Positions 44,385 to 55,859 of a stretch of DNA of 64,000 nt are shown piece by piece. The position numbers and the translations under genes are program-made. Source of the stretch: Siphonodentalium dalli (Eukaryota; Mollusca; Scaphopoda; Gadilida; Siphonodentaliidae); contig CP136061.1 of the NCBI GenBank assembly GCA_032622095.1, forward strand, positions 121,162,754-121,226,753, given 5' to 3'. The notes beneath the pieces were generated by a model that did no database searches, was not told where the DNA came from, and saw only the letters and a list, made by a program, of their open reading frames with translations. Numbering within the stretch: position 1 is the first letter of the stretch; each line of letters begins with the position of its first letter.

Positions 44385-44432
44385 TTAAAACAAGAGAACC
44401 AATGTCAGAAATGGTAACGCGCTCAAGATCAT
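44385..44432 (-). CDS. Duplicated signal-peptide module (copy 3)
   Basis: The minus strand encodes MILSALPFLTLVLLF-stop, matching the MIL.ALPFLT.V.L core of 23524 and 40441. The upstream 'MANN' is missing because the sequence just before is altered. Followed, in the minus direction, by the terminal repeat of the GC-rich element, which breaks it. Confidence 0.3.
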   Translation of the reverse strand: MILSALPFLTLVLLF

Positions 44433-44449
44433 ATATTATAAACCCAAGA

Positions 44450-44790
44450 ATGTAATTGTAGAATATAAAATATATTGGTTTTGCGAATGACCAACTCAGA
44501 ATTCCGTTAAATAACAATAACAACCAGCACCTAATTAACGAACCGGTGCCGACTCGACCGATTCCGACCACAACCCCCAGTGGGCTGCAGAAATTTATTT
44601 TATTTGTAATTGACATATAGTTTATCACAAACCAAAAATCAACATTAATCAACGTTGATTAACACAATAAACGAAAGTGATTTTCCCCAACTACATGCAC
44701 CTTATACGGGACTCGGCCTCCAGCTTGCAGTTTGACTTTTAATCATCCCAAAAATTCCCATTCTATAAATAAAACTAATAAAATACCCAT
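44450..44790 (-). promoter_or_regulatory. Duplicated upstream-like module (third copy)
   Basis: Lies immediately upstream (minus strand) of the signal-peptide module at 44432. Contains AATATATTGGTTTTGCGAAT, CCAACTCAGAATTCCGTTAA, AACAATAACAACCAGCACCT and, further out, TTCTATAAATAAAA. The same order is seen at 24785-24960. Confidence 0.35.
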
Positions 44791-45606
44791 TGATAATGTC
44801 AGCCCGCACGCGAAACGAGAAACTCCCCCACCAGTTATACATGCGGCGCGCGTGACAAGCTATGCTTCTATCCCGCTTATCACGTTTTTGTCGCGCTCTT
44901 TGTACGACCCATTGCGTTCCTGCTTTGTCACGTCAATTCTGACGCTCTCACGCGCTCTCACTGCGTTTCCTCCACGCCGTAAACGCTCTTAATGCGCTCA
45001 AGTCGTTGTCATTGCGTTGTTAGTACGCTTTGTGTTGTCATGGCGACGGTACTACGCCTGGTCAGAACGCCGAACCTCTGCGCTTGTTTTGTGCATGCAC
45101 AAAACAAGCGCGGCGCTCTGGGGCGATCACGGAGACTCTCTCCCGTCCTAGCCAGTGTCAACTGCGTCACCAATACGTTCTTGGATACCTTACTGCGCTT
45201 TGCTTGGCGCTTTGATTATTTTTCAGCGCAATGCAAGCGACGGCCTGATCGCAGCGGAGTGTGACAGTAGTTTAATCGGACAGCTAATCTATTGTGGAGT
45301 GTTGGGTATTTTCCCCACAACATAAAAACTGACTATGACTGGAGAACGCAGGAGGCGCTATCTATACTCTCCGCGCCCGCGCAGAGAACGTTTTGCGAAC
45401 TTATTGTGAACGTACTAGCATCACAATGACAGCGACTTGAACGCACTAAGAGCGTGAGACTTGACAAAGTAGGAACGCAATAGGAGCATACTTTGTTTTA
45501 AAAGTTTGACAATTTTCGACAGTTTTCGGCGCTCCTCCTGCGTGTTACTCATATGCTGGTACTTTTGCAGCGCAGTGAGAGCGCCGGCCTGAGTGTGACA
45601 GGGGTA

Positions 45607-47934
45607 TTAGCCTAAATTCTGTATATAATTTGATCTTATCACATGGTAACTTTGTTATCGCCAAGCTCATTCGGTGAATCCTCATTGTATTTCTGCACCG
45701 AGCTGCATGAGAGAGCCTCGACATAATCGCTATATATTATGTGCTCATTGGCTGTTCTATCAAATTGTAATTGTTTTTTTGTTGCACGTCCATTTGATCT
45801 ATTGCATGTGTGACACGTGATATTTTAATATGTCTAGACAGACAAATTGTTTCTGGCTGGCAAATATCGCCCGAGTCGCAACGGGAACGGGGTCCAGACG
45901 ACCCAGGGACTAGTTCCGACAACCCGAGCCGATCGACCCGGGACGTGTCAATTGCAATCCGACCCAAATACAGAATATTTAAATTATAACTTACCCAACT
46001 TTATTTAAAATAATAAAATATTGACATATCGGTACATAACAATTTATATATAATTGTAGCTGTGATACATACGTCTACATGTGCAATGGAACGGAGTACA
46101 GCGCTTACTGTGCCACTTAAAATTATCGGTGTTGAAAAATAATAGATTTCAAACATCGATATCTGATCACTCTTGAGCTTTGATAGGTGGGTTCCGACTC
46201 GAATCAAAATATGTTTTACCCCCGAAGCCAAGGAATAGTAATTTGCTATAGTCCGTGGGCCAAGCAGGATATTTTTTTCAAATTGGCTGCACCCCCCCCC
46301 CCCTCCAACAAAGGTTTCTATATATCAAATTAAAGATAATCATATGGCGCATCAGATTTTGCTTGTTGCTCGTTTCAGAAAGCGTACCAAAATAGATTTT
46401 TCAGGGAATACAACTCTTACCCCTAAAATAAAATGAGAATTTTCTCGAGTACAAGTGTCAGAGCATAAACAAAATATTGCAGTTATAAACTGCACAATAT
46501 ATCGTATATATTAATAAGAAATGATCATAAAATGACACGAGATACAAAACTAGACCAATTTATGAGCTAGTTAGAAAAAAATGCGATAAATATTTTGAAA
46601 TCGCGAAAAATTACTTGGATTTTGAAAAACATTGTCACTTATAAATGGCTATAACTTGTGAACAGCATGGGCTATTGATCCGCAACATGGCTAAAAAATT
46701 GCTGCAATGACATACCAAAACGATTTTAGTAACGAAAATGTGATATGAGCGTAAACTTAACCCCACCCCCTAAAATATAACTAATGCACACAAAAAAACG
46801 AATTATGTAGTTTACACTTAGAATGCTGCATGTCAAGTTGGTTTTAGAAGCATAAAGTGAAAAAGTATAGAGAGTGATGAAGGGAATTAAAAATAACGGT
46901 GTCTGAACGTGATCTAAGATTAAAATTTTAAAACAAATTGTGAAAAATGATAAATTTTACTAATTTATGTAAAACTTGCAAAATTGTGATTAAATTTTGA
47001 TAGGCTATGGTATAACCTCGCGATAACACTGGTCTAGAATTAGTAAGTTCATAAAACCTCATGCGATGACCTTTCTGGCAACTATTTCGTATATTTTTAA
47101 TTTTAACTTTAATTTTTATGGAAAGATTATATATATATATATATATATTTCAACTGAACACATATGGCTACAAAGGCTTATGTGTGAGACTTACGTTATA
47201 CAGAACAGTATTTTCGTATTTGTGCCGCGCATGTCGGGACAGTGATAACAACTGACAATAGATATGGCATTACAATACGCTTCATATTTGACAATATGGT
47301 TAGGATGGTATCCAAAACGGCCAACAAAATCGAAGTTTCTCACACTTCCCGCCACAAACGTGACTGAGTTCGTTATCTGTGGACAGGGGAATTGTTAATC
47401 ATGGTAATTAGTTCTCTGGTAACCATAAACAAACCGAAGAACCCTACTATTGTTTCATTTAATTTAACCTAATGAGTAATTGATTGTCTTAAGCACTATA
47501 TATACTCATTTATTGGGGGAATACTTGATAAAAGTCAATGTATAGAAATATTAACACAATCATCACTAACATGTGCCTTTTGGGTCAACTTAATTAAGTA
47601 GTATCAAATTTCAAGTTGCCTATCTCTGATGTAAACATGTGTTCAGGTGAAATATTTTATACTAACGAAATTGGTTGTTATACAGATGATTTTTTTGTCA
47701 ATAAAGAAATGACTTTTACAGTATATAATATTGTGTTGCCAAACAGTTTTCAAGGCATGGTACTACTTCCTATTCTATATGTTGAGTTCTCTCACTCTGC
47801 TCATCATATGAGTCGTCAAAATTTACACTATTTCGGTTATTGTAGATATTCTCACATACATCGTTACATGGTTAGTCTGCTGTGAAACAAGCTCATTTGT
47901 TAGATTGATATGAATCTTTACAGCCACGGCTGAG
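45607..47934. other. AT-rich intergenic DNA, no gene seen
   Basis: Holds a poly-C tract (46291-46303), an AT dinucleotide tract (about 47130-47148) and a GC-rich patch with several CCGA/GGGAC words (45860-45960). No protein-like frame. Confidence 0.35.
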
Positions 47935-48580
47935 TAGTCACAGTAGATCGGGAGGAAGTATAATCCGACCCTGTTTGTAGGACTCAATCAAAGAGCGACC
48001 AGCCATGGTTGTCAGGACATGGTACACCAGGATGGGGAGTTAGTGTGATATGCCAACCACTGATATAGTTCGCACGAAGATGTGCTAATATAATATCTTA
48101 ACTTCCGACCGAAGCGTGCTGCATTGTCTGCATGTAACAGCACACCTGTTTCTGCTTCCTTATGGTGACATACTAGCAAGAGATCAGGAACTAACTCTAA
48201 GCGAACGTCGCCATTCACGGACGGTATCACGTGACATTCGACCCAATGGCGAACATAATTCAGTGTTTTGAAACAGCATATAGATTCTGCACTCGACCAT
48301 TCACGAAAAAATAGAAGCATGTCAAGGAGTCTTTGTTATCACCACCTGATAAATATGTGGCATTGTCTGGAACTGTGTCATGGACACAGAATATGTGAAG
48401 CCTTCTCGGGTTGCAGGAAAAATGTAGAATAATGACTTATTCTGAAAAAGAAGTGCAATGTATCATACTATGCAACAACTTCAACAATATAGTAATCTAG
48501 TGATATCAATGATGACCCACTTACATCCTGCCATCCTGTATGTGCTTTATGTGATAAGTCGACATGTATTCAAGTCGATG
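47935..48580 (-). pseudogene. Decayed or exon-fragmented gene of unknown family
   Basis: On the minus strand: an exon-like frame (about 48580-48534) 'IHRLEYMSTYHIKHIQDG', then a well-formed intron (donor GTAAGTGGG near 48529, acceptor CACTTCTTTTTCAG near 48447), then overlapping frames reading 'HDTVPDNATYLSGGDNKDSL' (about 48400) and 'VECHVIPSVNGDVRLELVPD' through 'GVLLHADNAARFGRKLRYYI' (open 48320-48012). A last short frame 'SLIESYKQGRIILPPDLL'-stop ends near 47945. The peptides look protein-like but change frame twice and I do not recognise them, so this is probably a pseudogene. It could also be a chance assembly of ORFs. Confidence 0.3.
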
Positions 48581-50229
48581 AATTGCGATAATTTTTCTTC
48601 TGTTGTAAAACTAGAACAATAACACCAAATGCAGACTTCTGAAGTAACACGTTTTTCGTGCAAACTATCAGGCAACTATTTGGCACAATAACTCATACCC
48701 ATTCTGGAATGCCATGTCCTTATAACCCTATGCAACTTGGGCTCCATATATAGCCCATATATAATGCACGAGATACATGTTCATGGTTACATGATAACAA
48801 CACTTGGCATGGCGATATGAGTTGTCCCTAAAGTATGTCCCTTTACTATTCCCTTTACCTGTCTAAAATGACCCCTCAACAGAAGTACCGGTATAGAAAT
48901 CATTGTTACCGTGCATCAAATATATGGGTGCATGGGATTATATGAGATTGGTTTTCAATGACGGTCAGCGGTGGTCGCTGCGTGAGGGGCCCGAAAGTCC
49001 TACACACCAACAACGCATCGATGACACTTCATCCCTATCCAAATGCAGTTATGGAACTACTGCGATTTGCAATTGGCTACAATGATTCATGCGAATTGTT
49101 ATTTGGCCGCCGACATGTTAGGATGTACTGGTGTATGAAATGTGAGGATAGCGGCATGGAATAACCGAAGTAGTGCCAATTTTGACTTAAATGGCTACCC
49201 GGAGGACGAGCACAGTTATTGAGCATTTTCGTCAATGAATTACTCATCACAATACATGAGTTGAGACAAGATATTAGAGTTCTTCAGTTTGTTGAGGAGC
49301 ACTGGTGCATGCATTTCTTAATGAACAATTCCATATCCCCATATGACGAACCCAGTTAAATTTGTGTCGGGAAGTTTGAAAATCTTAGATGTTGGTAGCC
49401 GTTTTGGACGCCATCTTAAAACAATTATCAAATATGAAGTGTCCGAAGCTGTATATATCGTCATTTGTTTCTAGTGTCACAAAATGCGCACACAATAAGA
49501 AAATAACTCTCTGTAAACGTCTCACTCGTCAGCCTTTGATAGCCATATGTGACCAGTTGAAATATATATATATAATCGGCTTTGCACAAAAATTTAAATA
49601 AAAATTGAAACGAGAGGCCGATCACGATCGGCAGATGTTTAACCCATCCATTGGCGATAGTTAATTGTTAAGATCAGAATCATAATCTTTTAATGTTGAA
49701 TTATAGAGTATACTGTTAGGATCTGAAGTGGTATATGACAAATGTACATAATAACCAGTAATAACACAAATTATTGGAATGTATGAGTCAATATAGAAGG
49801 GTTAATATAACATCTAAACTCTAGAGCCTGTCACCACTATCATAGTGTGAGCAGTTCTATTCATGTTGTTGCAAATTGCCATGTGAGATATCAAAATAAT
49901 ATAATTATTTATTTAATGGAAAAGGTTAAAAGACATGGAATTGGTAAAAGGGGTTAAATCACCTATCTCTGCCCTGTTTGATCCAATGTAGTCCCATCAT
50001 CCAAGGACTTAGAGAGCTCCATTGGTCTAGTTAAATAAATTCACCTGGCTAAGTTGTGGTTAAAAAGATAGCTAAATCAATTTATCCAATAATTCACTGT
50101 GTCTCTTATACAGACCTAACATATGAGGGCTATAAATAACTCTCAAAGCAATAAACTATATTGTCTTTTATCTTGCTCACAGAGAAGCAGGTATTCATTA
50201 ATTGTAAGTTACTTGGGTTATAATCTGGA
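48581..50229. other. Intergenic DNA, no gene seen
   Basis: Nothing recognised. Confidence 0.3.
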
Positions 50230-51080
50230 TAATTCTTAGTTTAAAAAGGGCCATATCTCTGGTATAACAAATTGGATCTAACCCATATTCAAACTCGTTC
50301 TGTATTTTGAGTTGAGAAACTCACATACCAAATTTCGTTCCTATCAGATGAAAAATGGTTGATTTATCGAAGTACATGTATGTGTGAATCATATGTCAAA
50401 GGACCATAACACCATTAAAAAAAATCCGATCAAACCCATATTCGAAATCAATCTGTATGTTGGTCTGAGAAACTCATACACCAAATTTGGTTCCAATCAG
50501 ATAAAAAATGTTTGAGTTATGGCAGAATTCATGAATTCTAAGTCGAAAAAGGGCCATAACTCCGTAAAAAAAACTCCGATCAAACCCATATTCGAACTCG
50601 ATCTGTATTTTGGGGTCGAGAAACTCACATACCAAATTTGGTTCCGATCAGATAAAAAATGTTTGAGTTATGGCAGAATTCATTAATTCTAAGTCGAAAA
50701 AGGGCCATAACTCCGTAATAAAAAGTTGGATCAAACCCATATTCGAACTCGATCCGTATTTTGGGCCGAGAAACTCACATACCAAATTTGGTTCCGATCA
50801 GATAAAAAATGTTTGAGTTATGGCAGAATGCGTGAATTCTAAGTCGAAAAAGGGCCATAACTCTGTCAAAAAAAGTCGGATCAAACCCGTATTCGAACTC
50901 GATCTGTATTTTGGGCTGAAAACCTCATATACAAAATTTGGTTTTGATCAGGTAAAAAATGTTTGAGTTATCGCATTACACGTAAAGTGTCTACGGACAG
51001 ACAGACGGAGGGACGGACGGACGCACGACGAGTGGTCAATCCGGACAACGACACTATGTTTACCATACATGGTATGGGTA
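50230..51080 (+). repeat. 150-152 bp tandem array ending in GGACGGACGGAC
   Basis: About five units; AAGTCGAAAAAGGGCCATAA recurs at about 50539, 50691 and 50841. Each unit has GATCAAACCCATATTCGAAC, ACTCACATACCAAATTTGGT and AAAAATGTTTGAGTTATGGC. Units in the middle are more alike than those at the left edge. It ends with GACGGAGGGACGGACGGACG (about 51003-51023) and a small hairpin TTTACCATACATGGTATGGG. Confidence 0.92.
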
Positions 51081-51084
51081 AACA

Positions 51085-51190
51085 TAAAAATATGAAATAG
51101 TTGACCAACAAGACAGTCAAAGACTGTGGGGTCGCCCACAACAGTCAGAGCTGTTCATAATCACTTTAAAAGAAGTAGATCTAAACAGAA
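51085..51190 (-). repeat. Dispersed repeat (partner of 7260-7410)
   Basis: Reverse complement of the 7260-7410 landmarks: GACTGTGGGGTCGCCCACAA, CACTTTAAAAGAAGTAGAT. Confidence 0.75.
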
Positions 51191-51529
51191 TATGTGGCCA
51201 AATTACCAACTGTACACTACTGATCACCCCCCCCCCCCTCCTCCAGCTCAACAAGTCCCCTCCCGACTGGGCTCCAGACGCCCAAGTCTTAGGTTGGAAT
51301 TACACAATTGACATCTCAAACTTTCTCAATTGTTGGAAATTTCCAATCTCACAAGCGCCTTTTTATAAAACCTTTAAGACATGTTTGAAGCCCAATTATC
51401 CATGGACCCAAAACATCATACGTGTATCTCAGATTAATCAGTCAGTTAGTTCCAAGGTAGATGTTTTAATGAAATTGGTATTTCAATGATTTTCTTAGAC
51501 ACAAAAGTGTTAATTCCCCATCATTTCTT

Positions 51530-52606
51530 AACAGGTTGTTGACCTCATGTTAACAAATCTGAATCTTAGTAACTAAAGGATCCTCCATACTAAATAGTCC
51601 AACCTCTCTTGAGAAGACATTTTAAGAATTACTATAGAGACATACAGTTATGTCCCGGGTCCACCCTTTTTAACCTGGTGACACCATCTGAATAAATTTG
51701 AATCCCAGACACCAAAGAACCCTTCACACTATATATCAATACAATAGACCTGATGGTCCTTGTGAAGGAAGCATATTAAGAGGGAAACTGTCCTTCGCTT
51801 GGCCCCTATTTTTCCAGGTGACCCCATTAAAAAAAATCTGTATTGCAGTCAAACAAGAACATTCCATGCTAAATACGCCAACTAGTTCTTGGCTCTTCCA
51901 AACATATTTTAAGAATTACTATGTGGTGAAATAGTTATGTCTCTGGCACTGCCCTTATTCGACTTTGGGGCTGTGATGCCATTTTTACAAATGTGTCACC
52001 CGAGGTAATTTCATACCAAATATAAGCAATATAGGCCATTTGATTCTTTTCAAAGAAGACATATCATGAATTACTATGGAGAGAAAGAGTAATGTAGCTG
52101 GCCTTGCACCTCCTTGACCTGGTGACCCCGATTAAACAAATCTGAATCGCATAAGGAGCCTCAATATTAAATGTGAGCTAAATAGAGCTGGTGGTTCTTT
52201 CAAAGAACACTTTTCAAGTTTGCAAAATATGTTCTAGTGAAGTGGTGGATGTGGGAGAGTTAAATGTCCTGTTGAAAGATTTGAACAATACATATGCTAG
52301 ATTGATGTTGTAATAGGGAATTAATGACCTCTAGCAGATCTCCAGGAAATGTTTATAAAAATGTCAGATTTCACTTGCAATTTTTAATATGTTTTGGAGT
52401 TATGTCCCTGGCCCCGCCCACATTTGACCCAGTGACCTCATTTGAACAAATCTGAATGTGAGTCACCAAGGCAATATCCACACCAAATATGAACCCATTT
52501 GGTCTTATGGTTCCAGAGCAGAAGTTTAAGGAATTGTTGACGGGCGGATGGACGGACGAGTGATGACTATGGCTCCACCAGAGACTTCGTCTCAGGGTGA
52601 GCTAAA
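51530..52606 (-). repeat. Dispersed GTCC-run repeat (copy 4, inverted)
   Basis: Reads on the minus strand from TAGCTCACCCTGAGACGAAG (52606) through GTCCGTCCATCCGCCCGTC to five or six diverged monomers with TCAGATTTGTTCAAATGAGG. The longest copy in the window. Confidence 0.85.
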
Positions 52607-52629
52607 AACTACTGAAATTATAGAATGAC

Positions 52630-52925
52630 CCCCCCCCCCCCTTTGTATCACAAAATGCAACATAATTCAAACTTTTTTAATGGAAGGGGAAGAACTCCAT
52701 CTTTAATATATAGAGTTATTCCGCCTGCATAGAAAATAATATTGCTTGTTACTGCAATCTAGATGACAAAACTCTTTGGCAACTCAACAAAAACAACATG
52801 TCCACAGTTTATTATACCGGATAAGTTGACAATACAATGTTTTGGAGCTTCCTCTTTCAAATGGTATATACTATGGCATATATTTTATATAATGTAATCT
52901 GGGGGTTCAAAAATTAAGTAGTTTA
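52630..52925 (-). repeat. Dispersed repeat with internal hairpin (copy 2)
   Basis: Inverted relative to 39400-39715: ACAATGTTTTGGAGCTTCCT, CACAGTTTATTATACC, and the hairpin ATGGAAGGGGAAGAACTCCA / TAGAGTTATTCCGCC. Starts with a C-run (52630-52641). Confidence 0.85.
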
Positions 52926-53500
52926 TTATTTTATATTCATTTTAGTCTAAATAATTAATTTTGAGAAAACAAATTACATCTCATTGAACAGATCTGCTAA
53001 TTCCACCCCCCCCCCCCCCCTCAACCCGTGGGGACATCCCTGCAAGAATAGGAAATCTGTGATTTATTTGGATGCCTGTCTACATTTGCCTAGCAAGATT
53101 TCCTTAACCTTGAAAGCCAGTGCATTCTCTTAGGTGAGGCTACCTATGGGACACTCACATATATAAGACAATGCACTGGCATGATACTAGTACCTTGTTA
53201 TAAAATAATAAATATTGGACAAATATTAAAACTAGGAGCTCATTTCTCTTGATCAATGATCTATTATTTTAGTATATGTAATTGGTTTTGGAAAAAAAAT
53301 TACATCTCAATGAACAAATCTGAGAAATTTGCCCCTTCCCCAAACGTATGTGGGGACATCCCTGCGAGAATAGGACATGTGTGATTTATTTGGATGTCTG
53401 ACTATATTGGCCTAACAATATTTCCTTGATCTTGAACCCCAGTGCATTATCTTATATATAGGAGAATACACTGGTGCAGGGTCTTTATTGCTGTACCAGC
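52926..53500 (+). repeat. Tandem duplication, about 322 bp unit, with hairpins
   Basis: GGGGACATCCCTGC..GAATAGGA appears at about 53029 and 53351, and CAGTGCATTCTCTT-type hairpins at 53117-53180 and 53449-53475. The hairpin word (CAATGCATTCTCTTATATAT) also lies inside the elements at 59351 and 62115. Confidence 0.8.
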
Positions 53501-53999
53501 ATAGTGGTCATGAAATGGTTAATACTAATACTAATAATAAAGGTGTAAACTGTCAAACAGTTAGAGTTGTATTTGAGATTGCTGTAAAATAGGATTAAAT
53601 TCCATTCAGGCACCTCTCTCTCTCTCTTAGCCAGGATAAATGTGGATATTGAGATAAAAGTTAATTACTTTATAATGACTGGACAAACAGCTGTGAGAAG
53701 TAAGGCTGGCCAGTCATATAACTACAGCTGTAGAAGGCTTTTAATGGGGTGAACTTTGCAGGGATCTGGTGTGAGGTGGCAGGGAAATGTAGTGATGGTG
53801 GTGGGGGGCAGTTGGGGGAGGGGGTGATGACTGGGCATGGGGATATGAGGGTGTGGTGTGTTTAAAAACAAATCAAAGATTCAATTAAAAAAAAAAAAAA
53901 TTATGTTTCAATTTGAAATTAAATATTTTTTGTTTTCAAGTTTTAATTTTTTTTTTAAATTGAGCAAGGATTTAAATTTTTGTTTTTGTTTTGAATAGT
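53501..53999. other. Intergenic DNA, no gene seen
   Basis: A-run at about 53886-53900 and a T-run near 53947. Nothing else. Confidence 0.3.
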
Positions 54000-54430
54000 T
54001 ATGTCCCTGGCTCTGCCCCTATTTGACATAGTGACCCCATTTGAACAAATCTGAACCCCAATCACCTAAGGACCCTCCATACCAAATATAAGCTAAATCG
54101 GTCCAATGGTTCAAAAGAAGTCATTCTAGGAATTACTATGGAGGAATAGAGTTATGGCCCTGGTTTCTCAACTAATCAACCTGGTGACCTCATTTGAACA
54201 AATATGAATGTGAGTCACCTAGGGAACATCCACACCAAATATGAACCCATTCGGCCTAATAGTTCAGGAAAAGAATTCGTTGTAAGAATTACTATGGAGG
54301 AATAGAGTTATGGCCCTGCTTTCGCAACTATTTCACCTAGGGAACATCCACACCAAATATGAACCTGTTACGTCTTACGGTTCTGGAGGAGAAGATGATT
54401 CTTGACTGACGGACGGACGAGGAGTGATGT
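54000..54430 (-). repeat. Dispersed GTCC-run repeat (copy 5, inverted)
   Basis: About two and a half monomers (GGCCCTGGTTTCTCAACTA, ACCAAATATGAACCCATTCG) ending in GACTGACGGACGGACGAGGA (54404-54423). Confidence 0.85.
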
Positions 54431-54954
54431 GAGGTTTTATGAATTTACAAATTCTGGACCAGTATCCTCGTGTGATTTTTCCATACCCTTCAGCTGTACC
54501 CTTATCAAAATATAATCACAATGTTGTAAAATTTTGAGAAATTAGTAATAATTACCATTTTTCCCCCAAATTTTCATCTTCGAACACGTTCGGACAAGGT
54601 TGTTTATAATTCCCAAATCCAAGCAACTTGCAGCCAACTTCTAAACTAGAGGCTTTAGGAGAATTGGCCTACGGACTACTAGCGTTAATTCGGATTCAGT
54701 TATGCATCTTAAGGCACCCAATTCGTGCATATTCATTCACAATTTTATAAGCCGAGATAGAGTCAATAACTCTAAAATAAACAAGACAGTCAAGACTGTA
54801 GGTGCCCACCTGACTAACTCTGAAGACTACTAATAGTTATTAGTACATTGTCAAATAATGTGACTGAATATAGACATTTTGTCTGAAAATAACACATTTT
54901 CAAAAAAATACTGGTTGGAAAACTAAACTGAGAATAATTTCAAAAACAACAAGA
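54431..54954. other. Intergenic DNA with a degraded repeat end
   Basis: AACAAGACAGTCAAGACTGT at 54780 is a degraded relative of 51110-51130. No gene. Confidence 0.35.
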
Positions 54955-55550
54955 GGTGTGCACTCGAGTGCTAGCATACCCCCACCGTGGCAAATTCAAC
55001 CCGCATTATCCGTAAACTCAACAAAAAAGATTTTTAACTTTAAAGAAAATTCGGACTAATAATATCGATATGGTGTCACAAGAAGCTTGTACAGAAAAAA
55101 TTATTCAAATCGGTTCATATTTGTTAAAGTTATTAAGTCAGACAGAATTTTCTAAGTCAAAATAAGTCGAAAATGAGGTGTATTATTACAAAAAACAGTC
55201 TGAGCCAATCCCTAGCCGCATCATGTAGAGAGGGTATTGTGAGAAGCATGTATACCAAAATTTATTGAAATCGGTTAATATTTGTTAAAGTTATTAAGTC
55301 GGACAGAATTTTCTAAGTCAAAATAAGTCGAAAAAGAGGCTTAACTTGAAAAAAAAAGTCGGACCGAACCGCAATTAGCATCATGCGGAGAGCCGTCCTA
55401 AGGAGATTGCATACAAAAAATTATTGAAATCGGTTCATAGTTGTTCGAGTTATGAGGTCGGACGGACGAACGGAGAAAGCGTGACGGACGGATGGACAGA
55501 CGCAGTCAATCCAGTATACCCTCCATTTTCTTCGAAAGTGGGGGGGTATA
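54955..55550 (+). repeat. About 150 bp tandem repeat, CATACCCCCAC start and GGGGGGGTATAA end
   Basis: Begins near GTGCTAGCATACCCCCACCG; three units share ATCGGTTCATATTTGTTAAA, GTCGGACAGAATTTTCTAAG and CAAAATAAGTCGAAAA. Ends with GACGGACGGATGGACAG (55482-55498) and AGTGGGGGGGTATAA. Start and end are short inverted repeats of each other (ATACCCCC / GGGGGTAT). The start recurs at 63242-63275. Confidence 0.85.
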
Positions 55551-55859
55551 AAAATAATATCGTCACAAGGACAGAAAAGATTATCCAAATGATGCTGTCT
55601 CTAAAATAAGCAGTTTTGGTATCGGAACCTAAAAATATGAGAATCAGTTAGTGCCATGTTTTTTAGTCCAAAAGATGTCACGCTGGTCCCATTCAAGAGA
55701 ACATGAATCCAAATTAACTTAGTGCCCCTTTTTAGCAAATATGGACTAAATTTGCCTGCGTCTGTTATAACTTCGGTAATGTTTTAAGGCGTTTCAGTGC
55801 GACTTCACAGTTCACTAGAGGGTCAACTCAAATTCTGTCACTTTTTTTACTGGCCGACC
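55551..55859. other. Spacer, no gene seen
   Basis: Nothing recognised. Confidence 0.3.

Larger units (their letters stand above)
43459..45606. mobile_element. GC-rich terminal-inverted-repeat element complex
   Basis: The left end is CCCCTGTCACACTCAGGGCG. Its first roughly 290 bases recur inverted at about 45000-45272, ending GGAGTGTGACAGTAG. A further end at 45575-45606 (complement CCCCTGTCACACTCAGGCCG) matches the left end even more closely, so at least two related elements are nested or joined. Both outer ends lie near TTA/TTAA, compatible with a short AT target. Inside are an almost perfect palindrome (CGCTTGTTTT.TGCATGCA... at 43621 and 45083) and strings of GCGCTC / ACGCTC boxes. No transposase was recognised and the superfamily is not assigned. 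Confidence 0.8.

Noticed and set aside
45860-45960. GC-rich patch with repeated CCGA/GGGAC words, possible CpG promoter
   Set aside because: No adjacent reading frame or TATA/initiator pattern; too short to support a claim.
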